From an uncultured Erysipelotrichaceae bacterium (GTDB lineage: Bacteria; Bacillota_I; Bacilli_A; RFN20; CAG-826), in assembly GCA_902796125.1 (NCBI GenBank), contig CADBNT010000082.1:1-47531 (forward strand): a stretch of 47,531 bases of DNA, in the 5' to 3' direction. This document shows, one piece after another, positions 17,059 to 27,136 of the stretch. Each line of letters opens with the position of its first letter. The stretch's first letter is position 1. The position numbers were made by a program, and so were the translations under genes. Under the pieces are notes generated by a model, which made no database searches, had not been told where the DNA came from, and worked only from the letters and a program-made list of their open reading frames with translations.

Positions 17059-18414
17059 ATGCGTTTATCTCATAGCTCATATAAAAGTTATCTAGAGAAT
17101 TTAAAGAGAAAATATCAGGGTCAAAAACTATTTTCTCCGCTTCTTTTAAATGAAGAATCAATCATCTTTCCTTTGATGGAAGAGACTAGAAAATCATTAG
17201 TGATCTCTTTAAACAATAAAACTCCACTTGTTTATTTAATAAGCGATGATCATTTCTTCTCTAGTTTTGAAAATAAACAAATTCAAAAACTTAGAAAGTT
17301 ATTTGGAAAATCGATCTTAGAAGATATCTATTTAGATGAAAAAGATAATATCGTTCATCTTTATTTAAATAATGATGAGATTTTAGAAAGATATCATCTC
17401 ATTGTTGAGTTAGTCATAAATCACCCAAATCTCATCGTTTTAAAAGACGATATAATCTTTGATTATTATTTTCACTCTAAGACAAGAGGATTTTTAGTTG
17501 GAGAAAAGTATTCTCCTTTAAAAGATTTAGGCTTATCTAATGAAGGAGAAGAAATCACTGATGAACTAATAAAAATCCATCACGAAGAAGAATGGAAGAT
17601 TCGTCGAGAAGAAAAATATCGTCCATTTGTCAAATACATCACTTCTAAAATTAATCTAAATAAGAAGAAGATTAAAAATATTGAAGGCGATGTTAAATCT
17701 GCAAAAGAGAATTTAAAGTACGAAGAAATCGCAAATGAAATCTTCGCGCTTAATCTAAATCTCAAATCTCATCAAAAAGAAGTCGAAGTTTTAGGAAATA
17801 AAATTCCTTTAAATGAGGCTAAAACTATATATGAAAATATAGAATCTTTCTATAAGAAGGCAAAGAAGGCTAAAGAAACAATTATTAGAAGCGAAGCTAA
17901 TATCGAAAATGCTAATAAAGAATTAAAAGAGTACGAAGATATTCTTGCGAAATATAACGCTTCTAATGAAAAACAAGCTGATGAACTTGTCGAGCTCTAT
18001 GGACAAGTCAAAAAGAAGAAAGAAATTAAAGAAACTATTTTTAATAGACCATATAAACTTAATCTCAATGGAACTATTATCTACTTTGGCAGAAACGCTT
18101 CTCAAAATGACTATCTAAGTTTTGTAATGAAACTTGATAGAGAATTTACGTGGCTGCATATTAAAGATAAGTCAGGCGCGCATTTAGTAATCGCTAGTAA
18201 AAAGCCAACCGATAATGAACTTTTATTTGCTTCTGAAATATCGCTTCTCTGCTCAAGAGCAACTTCTGGAGAAGTCGTTTATACCAAAAAGAAAAATGTC
18301 AGTAGAGGACACGTTCTTGGTGAAGCTATTCTTAAGAATCACTCAACCATTAAATTAAATAATATTCGTAAGGAAACAATTGAAGCTTTTGCTTTAGCAA
18401 AAAGAGTCGATTAA
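17059..18414 (+). CDS. rqcH: RqcH/Rqc2 (NFACT/FbpA-type) ribosome quality-control factor, reduced form
   Basis: In Bacillus, RqcH binds stalled 50S-peptidyl-tRNA and directs alanine tailing. This 451-residue version is shorter than the usual ~570. A divergent NFACT-N-like region (about 1-150; ERYHLIVELVINHPNLIVL) leads directly into a long coiled coil (about 185-330; FYKKAKKAKETI is the family 'KKakka' stretch). The C-terminal NFACT-R domain (about 330-435) has YFGRNASQNDYLSF, WLHIKDKSGAHLVI and SRGHVLGEA. The helix-hairpin-helix segment between NFACT-N and the coiled coil appears to be missing, and the Asp-Arg pair that contacts tRNA in NFACT-N is not evident. It shares its TTAA stop with the converging trmL gene. 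Confidence 0.88.
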   Translation: MRLSHSSYKSYLENLKRKYQGQKLFSPLLLNEESIIFPLMEETRKSLVISLNNKTPLVYLISDDHFFSSFENKQIQKLRKLFGKSILEDIYLDEKDNIVHLYLNNDEILERYHLIVELVINHPNLIVLKDDIIFDYYFHSKTRGFLVGEKYSPLKDLGLSNEGEEITDELIKIHHEEEWKIRREEKYRPFVKYITSKINLNKKKIKNIEGDVKSAKENLKYEEIANEIFALNLNLKSHQKEVEVLGNKIPLNEAKTIYENIESFYKKAKKAKETIIRSEANIENANKELKEYEDILAKYNASNEKQADELVELYGQVKKKKEIKETIFNRPYKLNLNGTIIYFGRNASQNDYLSFVMKLDREFTWLHIKDKSGAHLVIASKKPTDNELLFASEISLLCSRATSGEVVYTKKKNVSRGHVLGEAILKNHSTIKLNNIRKETIEAFALAKRVD

Positions 18415-18911
18415 ATACGATATTTATGAATCATATCAAAGCTCGCTAAAGAGGGAAATTTTTGTTGCCTTAAGATATCATAAACTACAATAGCAACACT
18501 ATTAGAAAGATTAAGCGATCTAGCTGTAGATAACATCGGAATTCTTAAAGTGAAATCTTTGTGCTCACTAAGAATTGCTTTATCAATGCCAGTCGATTCT
18601 CTTCCAAACATGACATATACGTCTTCAGTAGTGTCACTAAAATCAACTTCTGAATAGACGCTTGTCCCGTATTTAGTTACATAGTAAATCTTTTTATCTT
18701 TAAACTTCTTAGCAAAGTCTTCATATGAATCATATATTTCATATTTAGCTTCTTTAATATAATCCATCCCTGCCCTTTTAAGCGATTTATCAGACAAATC
18801 AAAAGGTATAGGACCAATGATATGGACCATGGAATTAGTAGCCATCGCCGTTCTAAGGATGTTACCGGTATTTTGTGGGATTTCAGGATGATATAAAATA
18901 ATGTGAATCAT
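18411..18911 (-). CDS. trmL: tRNA (cytidine/uridine-34 2'-O)-methyltransferase
   Basis: SPOUT-family enzyme that methylates the wobble ribose of tRNA-Leu isoacceptors. 166 residues. N-terminus MIHIILYHPEIPQNTGNILRT matches TrmL exactly in register, so the start is firm. SPOUT knot motifs: VMFGRESTGI and LRIPMLSTARSLNLSNSVAIVVYD. Unusually, the ATG lies just downstream of the ppa terminator hairpin with no Shine-Dalgarno sequence and no clear promoter in between. The 3' end overlaps the converging rqcH by 4 nt (TTAA serves as a stop for both). Confidence 0.95.
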   Translation of the reverse strand: MIHIILYHPEIPQNTGNILRTAMATNSMVHIIGPIPFDLSDKSLKRAGMDYIKEAKYEIYDSYEDFAKKFKDKKIYYVTKYGTSVYSEVDFSDTTEDVYVMFGRESTGIDKAILSEHKDFTLRIPMLSTARSLNLSNSVAIVVYDILRQQKFPSLASFDMIHKYRI

Positions 18912-18917
18912 AAGTTA

Positions 18918-18939
18918 AAAAGGAAGCAAATGCTTCCTT
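18918..18939 (-). terminator. ppa terminator (or attenuator ahead of trmL)
   Basis: Stem AAGGAAGCA / TGCTTCCTT on the plus strand. Read on the minus strand it is followed by TTTTT. It sits just after the ppa stop and ends about 8 nt before the trmL ATG. Confidence 0.8.
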
Positions 18940-18944
18940 ATCTT

Positions 18945-19493
18945 TTAATATTCGTTCGATGGTTTTGGTGGGAATTTCTTATTATATGCATCGATGCATT
19001 TTTGGATAACTTCCATCGCAATAACCTTACCGCGCATATTGTTAACGACTGTTTCTTTTCCTTCAAGTTGTTTATAAACAATGAAGAAGTGTTTGATTTC
19101 TTCAAGGATATGCTCTGGTACTTGTTTAATATCAGTATAGCTATTGAAGAATGGGTCGTTTTTACAAATGGCGATAATCTTGGCGTCTTTGCTACCTGAG
19201 TCAATCATTTCGAGCATGCCAATTGGATAACATTCAACAATAGCAAGAGGTACGATTGGTTCAGAGCAAATGACTAATACGTCAAGAGCGTCTCCATCAT
19301 CCGCGAGAGTTCTTGGAATAAAACCATAGTTTTGTGGATAGTGGGTGGCGGTATATAAAATACGGTCAAGTTTCAACGCTCCAGAGTATTTATCGAGTTC
19401 ATATTTATTTTTGCTGCCCTTAGAAATTTCAACACAAGCAAGAAATTCTTCTGGTTTAATTTTGCTAGGATCAGCTCTATGCCAAATATTCAT
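18945..19493 (-). CDS. ppa: Inorganic pyrophosphatase, family I
   Basis: Hydrolyses PPi to phosphate. 182 residues. Family I motifs: SKNKYELDKYSGALKLDRIL, HYPQNYGFIP and the DGDALDVLV signature with metal-binding aspartates, then DAKIIAI. A GGAGG lies 8 nt before the ATG. Promoter at 19520-19549 on the minus strand. Its presence together with a PPi-type phosphofructokinase at 27.2-28.4 kb means two PPi sinks in the same cell. Confidence 0.97.
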   Translation of the reverse strand: MNIWHRADPSKIKPEEFLACVEISKGSKNKYELDKYSGALKLDRILYTATHYPQNYGFIPRTLADDGDALDVLVICSEPIVPLAIVECYPIGMLEMIDSGSKDAKIIAICKNDPFFNSYTDIKQVPEHILEEIKHFFIVYKQLEGKETVVNNMRGKVIAMEVIQKCIDAYNKKFPPKPSNEY

Positions 19494-19519
19494 TTGATAG
19501 CCTCCAAATTTGTGAAAAT

Positions 19520-19549
19520 ATTATATCACATATAATTGTTATTTTTGAA
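19520..19549 (-). promoter_or_regulatory. ppa promoter with a normal SD leader
   Basis: Minus strand: TTCAAA (19544-19549), an 18-nt spacer, and an extended -10 TGATATAAT (hexamer 19520-19525). The leader of about 20 nt contains GGAGG. It overlaps the divergent leaderless promoter of the 19567 gene. Confidence 0.6.
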
Positions 19550-19551
19550 CA

Positions 19552-19560
19552 TGTTATAAT
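19552..19560 (+). promoter_or_regulatory. Extended -10 of a leaderless promoter for the 19567 lipoprotein gene
   Basis: TGTTATAAT (perfect -10 with TGn), exactly 6 nt, then ATG at 19567. No Shine-Dalgarno sequence. Confidence 0.7.
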
Positions 19561-19566
19561 CTAGTC

Positions 19567-20367
19567 ATGAAATTTAAGAAATTAGGTCTACTACTTAGTT
19601 TTGTTCCCCTACTATTAACTTCTTGTTCAGCTTATGGGACACACTATGTCGTAAGAGATTTAGATTCATATTATTCTGACTCTTTATTTAGAGACTTTTC
19701 TTTTGAAAAGATTGACCAAGAAATGGCTAGTAATAAAGAGTTTTTAGTCCTACTTGCCTCCACTGGCTGTTCAGCCTGTGAAGCATTCATGCCAGAATTT
19801 AGCGCTTTCCTTGAAGAAAGACATTATCTCACCTACATATTTGACGCTCACGATAATCAAGAAATGGCCGATCAAATAATTGAGATATATAAAGGAAAAT
19901 TCGCAAAACAAGATGCTAATGGTAATTACTATCTAAGCTTCCCATCATTATTTCTTATAAAAGGAGATAATAGTGAAGAAATACCTTTTCTGAAGCTCAA
20001 AAACAAAACAATGATTGCGAATACCTTTAATGAATATGTTCATAACTGCAATGTATTTTTCGCTGAAGGTAACGCAATTAATAACATGATGAACCACTCA
20101 TCTAAAATTCCATTTAGAGAATTTGGTTATCTCGCTTTTGATTTCTCTAACGAAGACTTATTTAGTTACTTTAAGGAATCACTTCAAAGTTTCGTTAACG
20201 ATGCTTCCTTCCCGATTGTTGTCACGAACTACGAAGAAGTTGAAGGTTATATCGCTGTCAAAAAAGGAACTATCACTGATGATGGTAGTTACGGTTCAAA
20301 AGCCGAAACACTTTCTAATAAGGAAACCGATAACTTAAGTTACGTTAAAGAGGTTCTAAACAAATAA
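19567..20367 (+). CDS. Thioredoxin-like lipoprotein with a CxxC site
   Basis: 266 residues. A lipoprotein signal peptide ends in the lipobox LTSC (Cys20). FLVLLASTGCSACEAFMPEF holds a CSAC redox motif (Cys68, Cys71) at the position expected in a thioredoxin fold, and FPSLFLIKGDN supplies the cis-Pro-type strand. The ~120 C-terminal residues are not recognised. Likely a membrane-anchored extracellular thiol-disulfide or redox-sensing protein; substrate unknown. Single-gene unit with a leaderless promoter; it converges on the atp operon, sharing the hairpin at 20370-20387. Confidence 0.82.
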   Translation: MKFKKLGLLLSFVPLLLTSCSAYGTHYVVRDLDSYYSDSLFRDFSFEKIDQEMASNKEFLVLLASTGCSACEAFMPEFSAFLEERHYLTYIFDAHDNQEMADQIIEIYKGKFAKQDANGNYYLSFPSLFLIKGDNSEEIPFLKLKNKTMIANTFNEYVHNCNVFFAEGNAINNMMNHSSKIPFREFGYLAFDFSNEDLFSYFKESLQSFVNDASFPIVVTNYEEVEGYIAVKKGTITDDGSYGSKAETLSNKETDNLSYVKEVLNK

Positions 20368-20369
20368 AA

Positions 20370-20387
20370 AACTCCCTAATGGGAGTT
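20370..20387. terminator. Terminator of the atp operon, shared with the 19567 gene
   Basis: Stem AACTCCC / GGGAGTT with loop TAAT. On the minus strand it is followed by six T's, so it mainly terminates the atp operon; on the plus strand the T-run is weak. The atpC stop codon (20386-20388) lies in the stem. Confidence 0.82.
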
Positions 20388-20780
20388 ATTCATCGCAAGT
20401 TTTGATTCTTGCTATAGCCCTGAGGAGCGCGACCTGCGCTCTTTTCATATCGATATCAGGATCTTTAGATTGGAGACGTTTCTCTGCTCTATCTTTTGCA
20501 GCCTTAGCCCTACTAATATCGATATCTTTTTTATTTTCGATACCATTAACAATAAGAGTGATTTTCTCTTTAGTGACATTGATAGCACCGCCATGGACAG
20601 CGAAGTTTTCCCTTTTATCACCTTTTACAAAATGCATAGGAGCGTAATCCACCGCACCTATTAAAGGTACGTGACCCGTGAGGAAAGTTCGATAACCACT
20701 AGAAAGTTTAATGGTTAAAGAATCAACATTATCTTCTAGATAAAGTCCTTTAGGCGTAACGATGCTAAGAAGAAAAGCCA

Positions 20781-20781
<1 letters not shown>
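20386..20781 (-). CDS. atpC: F-type ATP synthase subunit epsilon
   Basis: 131 residues. An N-terminal beta-sandwich (FLLSIVTPKGLYLEDNVDSLTIKLSSGYRTFLTGHVPLIGAV is typical) is followed by the C-terminal two-helix region (ISRAKAAKDRAEKRLQ and RAQVALLRAIARIK), the regulatory domain that can inhibit ATP hydrolysis. It overlaps atpD by 1 nt (TAATG) and ends the operon. Confidence 0.96.
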
Positions 20782-22193
<1,412 letters not shown>

Positions 22194-23036
22194 CTATCTT
22201 AGTGAGCCAGAGATGACTTCACTAATCTCTTGGGTAATTGCATTTTGTCTAGCCTTGTTAAATTCAAGGGTAAGTTCTTCAATAATTTCTTCAGCGTTAT
22301 CGGTCGCATTTTCCATAGCTGTTCTTCGACTGGCTTGTTCGGAAACTTGCGATTCAATAACCTTTTGATAAAGAGTAGAGACAACATAAATAGGAACCAA
22401 AATGTCAATAAGTTCAGATACGCTTGTATCAAACATTGGTCCATATTCGGATGGTCTTACATTTTTGTCTCTAAGTGGGAATAAATCGATTAAATTTGGC
22501 TCAAAACGAATTGAGTTTACATAACGAGTGTAAACAAGTTTGATGGCTTTATATTTCCCGGCTTTGAATTCACTATTTAAGAAATTACCAAACTTATGAA
22601 TATCTTCATAGGCTATTTTTTCATTTAATAAGACGTATTCATCGTTAACTTCATAACCAGCTTTCTTATAGAATGTTTCACCTTTAATTCCAAAAGGAAT
22701 AATAAGGGAGTTTTCTTTGGGAACGTTATGAGAAACGCATGCAAACATCTCATTGTTATATGAGGCACATAAACCAAGATTGGAATTGATGACAACATAA
22801 AGTGTCTTATCACTATTTCCTTCTTTGGTATAAGGCGTTTCGTTTTCTTCTCCAAGGTTAGCAAAAAGATTATGGATGATGTTAATAAGTTCTTCAGAAT
22901 AAAGAGCATTCTTAAGCATCACATCCTTAAACTTTTTAAGTTTAACGGTTGCGACTAGTTCCATAGCTTTGGTTATCTTTTTAGTGGAGTTAACCGAAGC
23001 GATTCTTCTTTTTGTTTTATGGAGAGATTGAGCCAT
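22194..23036 (-). CDS. atpG: F-type ATP synthase subunit gamma (rotor shaft)
   Basis: 280 residues. The N-terminal helix KTKRRIASVNSTKKITKAMELVA and the C-terminal helix ENATDNAEEIIEELTLEFNKARQNAITQEISEVISG are the conserved coiled-coil shaft pair. The central region is divergent, as is normal for the family. It lies 1 nt after atpA. Confidence 0.97.
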   Translation of the reverse strand: MAQSLHKTKRRIASVNSTKKITKAMELVATVKLKKFKDVMLKNALYSEELINIIHNLFANLGEENETPYTKEGNSDKTLYVVINSNLGLCASYNNEMFACVSHNVPKENSLIIPFGIKGETFYKKAGYEVNDEYVLLNEKIAYEDIHKFGNFLNSEFKAGKYKAIKLVYTRYVNSIRFEPNLIDLFPLRDKNVRPSEYGPMFDTSVSELIDILVPIYVVSTLYQKVIESQVSEQASRRTAMENATDNAEEIIEELTLEFNKARQNAITQEISEVISGSLR

Positions 23037-23037
23037 A

Positions 23038-24543
23038 TTACTTTAATGCCTCGAAAAATTTCTTAAGGATATCTTTGAGTTTAGCTTCAAGCTCCTCAGA
23101 GATAGCCTTCTTTTGAATGATTTCTTTTATAACTTCTTTATGTGAACTAGAAACGTGTTCGTATAAGCGAGTTAAGACTTTCTTTTGATCTTCAATTTTA
23201 ATTGTTTCTAAGAATCTATGTTTTGCAGCAAAAAGTTCAACGATTTGTCGCTCAACAGGATAAGTGTCGTATTGGTTTTGCTTTAATACTTCCATTAAAA
23301 CATTACCGTGATTAAGTACGTCTTTAGTTTCCTGATCAAGGTCACTGCCAAATTGACTAAAAGCAAGAAGCTCACGATAGTTAGCAAGTTCAATTTTAAG
23401 TGAACCTGCAACTTGCTTCATGGCTTTGATTTGGGCTGCGCTACCAACACGGGAAACGGATAGACCACTATCGATAGCTGGTCTTTGACCAGCATTGAAT
23501 AAATCGGTCAACAAGAAGATTTGACCATCGGTAATGGAAATGACGTTTGTAGGAATATAAGCGGAAATATCGCCTGCTTGGGTTTCAATGATTGGAAGTG
23601 CAGTAATTGAACCACCACCATTTTCATCGTTAAGCTTACAAGCTCTTTCAAGGAGTCTAGAATGAAGATAGAAAACATCACCTGGATAAGCTTCACGACC
23701 ACTTGGGCGTTTAAGTAAAAGTGATAAAGTACGATATGCAACAGCGTGTTTAGATAAATCATCAAAAATGATGAGTGTATCCTTGCCTTGATCAAGCCAC
23801 TCTTCTGCCATAGCCATACCAGAATATGGAGCGAGGTATAAAAGAGGAGCGAGTTCACTAGCAGATGCACTGACAACTGTCGTGTATTTAAGTGCGCCAG
23901 TTTTACGTAATCTATCAACGATAGAAGCGACAGTTGAATTCTTTTGTCCAATAGCAACGTAAATACAATTTACGTTTTGATCATGTTGATTGATGATTGT
24001 ATCAATAGCGATAGCGGTTTTACCAGTTTGTCGATCACCAATGATAAGTTCACGTTGACCTCTACCAATTGGAATCATCGCATCAATAGCTTTAATACCA
24101 GTTTGAAGAGGTTTATCAACCGATTTACGATACATGACACCTGGAGCGATTCTTTCCACTGGACGAGTTTTGGAATATTTAATATCGCCAAGACCATCAA
24201 GAGGTTGACCAAGCGCGTTAACAACGCGACCAAGAAGTCCATCACCGACCGGAACTTCGACAACGCGTTTTGTGCGTTTGACTAAATCGCCTTCTTTAAT
24301 CTCATGATCGTTACCTAAAAGAACACAACCAACGTTTTCTTCTTCAAGATTCATAACCATGCCGTAGATTCCGTGTGGAAATTCGACGAGTTCGCCAAGC
24401 ATTGCTTTATCAAGACCATAAACCAAAGCAACACCATCACCAATAGTGATTACAGTACCAACATCGTCGGATTCGACTTTATGGGAAAAATCTTCGATTT
24501 GCTTTTTAATTAAAGCAGAGATTTCGGAAGAATTTACTTTCAT
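23038..24543 (-). CDS. atpA: F-type ATP synthase subunit alpha
   Basis: 501 residues. Walker [16 protein letters not shown] (about 169-183), the alpha-specific Gln in place of the catalytic Glu region (VAIGQKNST), the catalytic-site Arg segment [13 protein letters not shown], and the [11 protein letters not shown] signature. Non-catalytic nucleotide-binding subunit of F1. Overlaps atpH by 1 nt. Confidence 0.99.
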   Translation of the reverse strand: MKVNSSEISALIKKQIEDFSHKVESDDVGTVITIGDGVALVYGLDKAMLGELVEFPHGIYGMVMNLEEENVGCVLLGNDHEIKEGDLVKRTKRVVEVPVGDGLLGRVVNALGQPLDGLGDIKYSKTRPVERIAPGVMYRKSVDKPLQTGIKAIDAMIPIGRGQRELIIGDRQTGKTAIAIDTIINQHDQNVNCIYVAIGQKNSTVASIVDRLRKTGALKYTTVVSASASELAPLLYLAPYSGMAMAEEWLDQGKDTLIIFDDLSKHAVAYRTLSLLLKRPSGREAYPGDVFYLHSRLLERACKLNDENGGGSITALPIIETQAGDISAYIPTNVISITDGQIFLLTDLFNAGQRPAIDSGLSVSRVGSAAQIKAMKQVAGSLKIELANYRELLAFSQFGSDLDQETKDVLNHGNVLMEVLKQNQYDTYPVERQIVELFAAKHRFLETIKIEDQKKVLTRLYEHVSSSHKEVIKEIIQKKAISEELEAKLKDILKKFFEALK

Positions 24544-25082
24544 TATTTGATTCTCCTTTCATTAAGATTATTTTTAAGTGTTTCGAGTTTACCCAAGATA
24601 GAGCCATCATAGATGTGATCATGAACAATAACTTTCACTCCACCAATAAGGCGAGGATCTAGTTTATTTTTAAGTTCGACTTTATGACCACGCTTCTTTG
24701 AAATAGCGTCTTCTATAGCTTTAATTTCTTTAGAAGTAAGTTCATTAACGCTATAAACAAATCCTTCATCGATATTGAGTTCTTGGTTAACTTGTTTATT
24801 AACCGCTTTAGCAATATCGTGGAAATGGAACATTAAATGTTTTGAAACTATAAGTTTCATAAAGTTTGCTAAGTTAGCAATTTTATACTTTTTTACAAGT
24901 TCATCGATAAAGATAAACTTATCTTCGTTAGGCACAAAATATGATTCAAGCATCTTTTTAGCATCAGCATTTTCGTTAAAGAAAGTATCAAGCTCACTTA
25001 TAGCGAGTTTGTATTCGTTCAACTTATTTTCTTCTTTCGCTAAAGAGACGATTGCTCCAGCGTATCTAACTGCTACGTCCAT
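24543..25082 (-). CDS. atpH: F-type ATP synthase subunit delta (OSCP)
   Basis: 179 residues, all-helical N-terminal domain ([21 protein letters not shown]) and the conserved C-terminal strand-helix [23 protein letters not shown]. Links F1 to the b-subunit stalk. 2 nt after atpF. Confidence 0.95.
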   Translation of the reverse strand: MDVAVRYAGAIVSLAKEENKLNEYKLAISELDTFFNENADAKKMLESYFVPNEDKFIFIDELVKKYKIANLANFMKLIVSKHLMFHFHDIAKAVNKQVNQELNIDEGFVYSVNELTSKEIKAIEDAISKKRGHKVELKNKLDPRLIGGVKVIVHDHIYDGSILGKLETLKNNLNERRIK

Positions 25083-25084
25083 GA

Positions 25085-25666
25085 CTATTTGTCTAATTCG
25101 TCAATAAAATCATTGATGAGTTTTTCGTTGTCCTTCTTATTAACTTCACGTTCAAGGACTTTACTAGAAGCATCCAAGGCGACCGAAACAATTTCGCGGT
25201 GGATCTCATCTTTACTTGCTTCAATTTCTTGAGCAATTTCAAGTTTTGCTCTTTCGACTTCTTTATCAGCATCAAGCTTTGCTTGTGCTTTAATTTCGTC
25301 ACGTTCTTTGGAGGCGTCAATCTTGGCTTGTTCAACTATTTCCATAGCTTCTTGGCGGGAAGAAACAATTTGCTTTTCAGCTTCTTTAACTTTTTTATCA
25401 GCGTCAATCTCACGTTGTTCAGCATTTTTGATTTTGCCTTCAACGTAATCTTTTCTATTTTTAATGAGTTTCTTCACAGGTTTATATGCGAAGTAAAACA
25501 CTACTAAAAGTAGAACGATAAACGCTAAAAAGATTGCTAAAGCATCCCATGGATTTGGGAATAGATAATGCAAGAAGTCCTCTTGCCCGAATGGTGGCTC
25601 GCCATTACACCCAGTTAATACTAATGGGGTAAGTGCCACCAAAGAAATAATGCCAAGTTTTTTCAT
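25085..25666 (-). CDS. atpF: F-type ATP synthase subunit b with an N-terminal lipoprotein signal
   Basis: 193 residues from the ATG at 25666, which has AGGAGG 7 nt upstream; a longer in-frame start at 25735 would run into atpE and has no support. The start MKKLGIISLVALTPLVLTGC is a signal peptide with lipobox LTGC (Cys20). A single membrane helix (about 42-62) and a long charged coiled-coil stator arm (KIKNAEQREIDADKKVKEAEKQ) follow. An ordinary b subunit has no signal peptide; a lipoprotein b subunit has been described in Mycoplasma pneumoniae, so this one may also be lipidated, with its N-terminus anchored outside. Confidence 0.95.
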   Translation of the reverse strand: MKKLGIISLVALTPLVLTGCNGEPPFGQEDFLHYLFPNPWDALAIFLAFIVLLLVVFYFAYKPVKKLIKNRKDYVEGKIKNAEQREIDADKKVKEAEKQIVSSRQEAMEIVEQAKIDASKERDEIKAQAKLDADKEVERAKLEIAQEIEASKDEIHREIVSVALDASSKVLEREVNKKDNEKLINDFIDELDK

Positions 25667-25677
25667 TTTGACACCTC

Positions 25678-25911
25678 CTAGTGACCGTAAACGAAAATAA
25701 GAAGAATGGAAATAAGTAAGGCGTAAATACCACATGTTTCAACAAGCGCTGCGCCAATAATCATGGAAGAACGAAGCTTGCCATACATTTCTGGATTACG
25801 TGCCATACCTTCAATAGCTTTACCAACAAGGAAACCTTCACCTAAAGAAGAAGCTCCTGATGAGAAAATGGCTATTGCTGCTGCAAGAGCGATTAAACCA
25901 ACATCTGTCAT
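25678..25911 (-). CDS. atpE: F-type ATP synthase subunit c, two-carboxylate ion site
   Basis: 77-residue hairpin proteolipid. Polar loop GMARNPEMYGKL (about 35-46). Ion-binding Glu58 lies in helix 2 (LVETCGIYAL). Helix 1 carries Glu25 (SLGEGFLVGK) exactly 33 residues earlier, where the Na+ c-rings of Ilyobacter have Gln32. Thr59 and Tyr63 occupy the positions of Ser66 and Tyr70 of that Na+ site. This resembles the two-carboxylate Na+ c-ring described for Fusobacterium nucleatum. Overlaps atpB by 1 nt. Confidence 0.97.
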   Translation of the reverse strand: MTDVGLIALAAAIAIFSSGASSLGEGFLVGKAIEGMARNPEMYGKLRSSMIIGAALVETCGIYALLISILLIFVYGH

Positions 25912-26678
25912 TATTCTTTAACCTCCTTTCTTGTAGCTAAAGCTACATTATCATCTATATCTTCTGGTTTTTCTTGAGCGATAAATAAAACGGTCAAGAA
26001 GACAAACACCATGGTTTGGATGAAACCAGAGAATAAATCAAAGTAAGCATGGAGAAGTGGCGTGCCAATTGGAACGAGGAAAATTTGATTCACGTCACTA
26101 CCAATAAATGAGAAAAGGCTCGCTGAAACAGATTCAAGCGACCAGTTAACAATCGAAAGAAGAACCCAACCAACAATCGCATTGCCAAACATACGAAGAG
26201 TCATTGAGATTAAAGGAGCCCACATCGAAATTAAGTTAATTGGTAAGAAAACTGGAATTGGATCAATAAAACGTTTGAAGTATTTTAAATGGTTATATCT
26301 CATCGCTGTAAAATGGATAAAACCAAAGGTGACAAGCGCCATAGTTAAAGGCACAGCGAGATTGTTCATTGGAGTTGGTAATCCGGTAATTCCAATAGTG
26401 AAGCAAAGGAATAAAAACGGAATTAATCCTAAAAGGATTCCACCAAAGTTTTCAAAACCAGAGCCCATTGTGTCTAAAGTAAAAGCATCAAGTTTTTCAA
26501 CAGCCCATTCAACGATTAAAAGAAGGCCTTTTGGAGCTTTCTTAAAGTCCGCTCTTCTAGCCTGGATTCCAACGATGATAGCTAAAACAATCAATATTAA
26601 AGCGATACAGAGTGCAACGAAAATCTCTGGTCTAAAGAAAGTAAACTTTAAAGATTCTTCGTTGTAGATATCGCCCAT
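25911..26678 (-). CDS. atpB: F-type ATP synthase subunit a
   Basis: 255 residues, about six membrane helices. The essential stator Arg lies in MTLRMFGNAIVGWVLL, and the GTPLLHAYFDLFSGFIQTMVFVFLT helix near the C-terminus is characteristic. Forms the ion half-channels against the c-ring. Overlaps atpI and atpE by 1 nt each (TAATG). Confidence 0.96.
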   Translation of the reverse strand: MGDIYNEESLKFTFFRPEIFVALCIALILIVLAIIVGIQARRADFKKAPKGLLLIVEWAVEKLDAFTLDTMGSGFENFGGILLGLIPFLFLCFTIGITGLPTPMNNLAVPLTMALVTFGFIHFTAMRYNHLKYFKRFIDPIPVFLPINLISMWAPLISMTLRMFGNAIVGWVLLSIVNWSLESVSASLFSFIGSDVNQIFLVPIGTPLLHAYFDLFSGFIQTMVFVFLTVLFIAQEKPEDIDDNVALATRKEVKE

Positions 26679-27109
26679 TACTTCTCTTCTTTCTTCTCCG
26701 CAATATCAATTGGGCTTTTACCAGATAAAGCCATGACAACAATAACGATGATAGTCATTGGAGCTATACCGATAAGGAAACCCCAGAATGAATTAGTGAA
26801 AAATTCGACATTAAAATAGTATTGAAGCATTACAAAGACAAGAAGCCCCGCAATCAAAAGGACCATTCTTGAAAAATACATTAGCAAGAAAAGATATGAC
26901 TTAAAGTACTTAAGAGTCACTTCAGAACCTTTGTACAAAAGGAAGATGTTTAATAGTTCAACAGCAGTACCAGCTGTAACACCAATAATCCATCCTGGTT
27001 GTCCAAAGACAATACCAATGGTAGAACAAGAAATTAAAACAAAGCCAATAAGGCTTGCTAAAAGGAGCATCTTTGTAAGCTCAGAGCAATTTTTCAAATA
27101 ATTTTTCAT
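26678..27109 (-). CDS. atpI: AtpI-like membrane protein (ATP synthase assembly)
   Basis: 143 residues with four membrane segments (about 17-35, 38-55, 72-95 and 102-125). It is assigned by its position as first gene of atpI-B-E-F-H-A-G-D-C and by the AtpI/Unc1-like four-helix layout; sequence conservation in this family is low. AtpI helps c-ring assembly in several bacteria. The ATG has no Shine-Dalgarno sequence and is preceded by a perfect 14-nt A/T palindrome (27111-27124). Confidence 0.78.
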   Translation of the reverse strand: MKNYLKNCSELTKMLLLASLIGFVLISCSTIGIVFGQPGWIIGVTAGTAVELLNIFLLYKGSEVTLKYFKSYLFLLMYFSRMVLLIAGLLVFVMLQYYFNVEFFTNSFWGFLIGIAPMTIIVIVVMALSGKSPIDIAEKKEEK

Positions 27110-27136
27110 AATTATTTAAATAATGCGCACAAAAAG

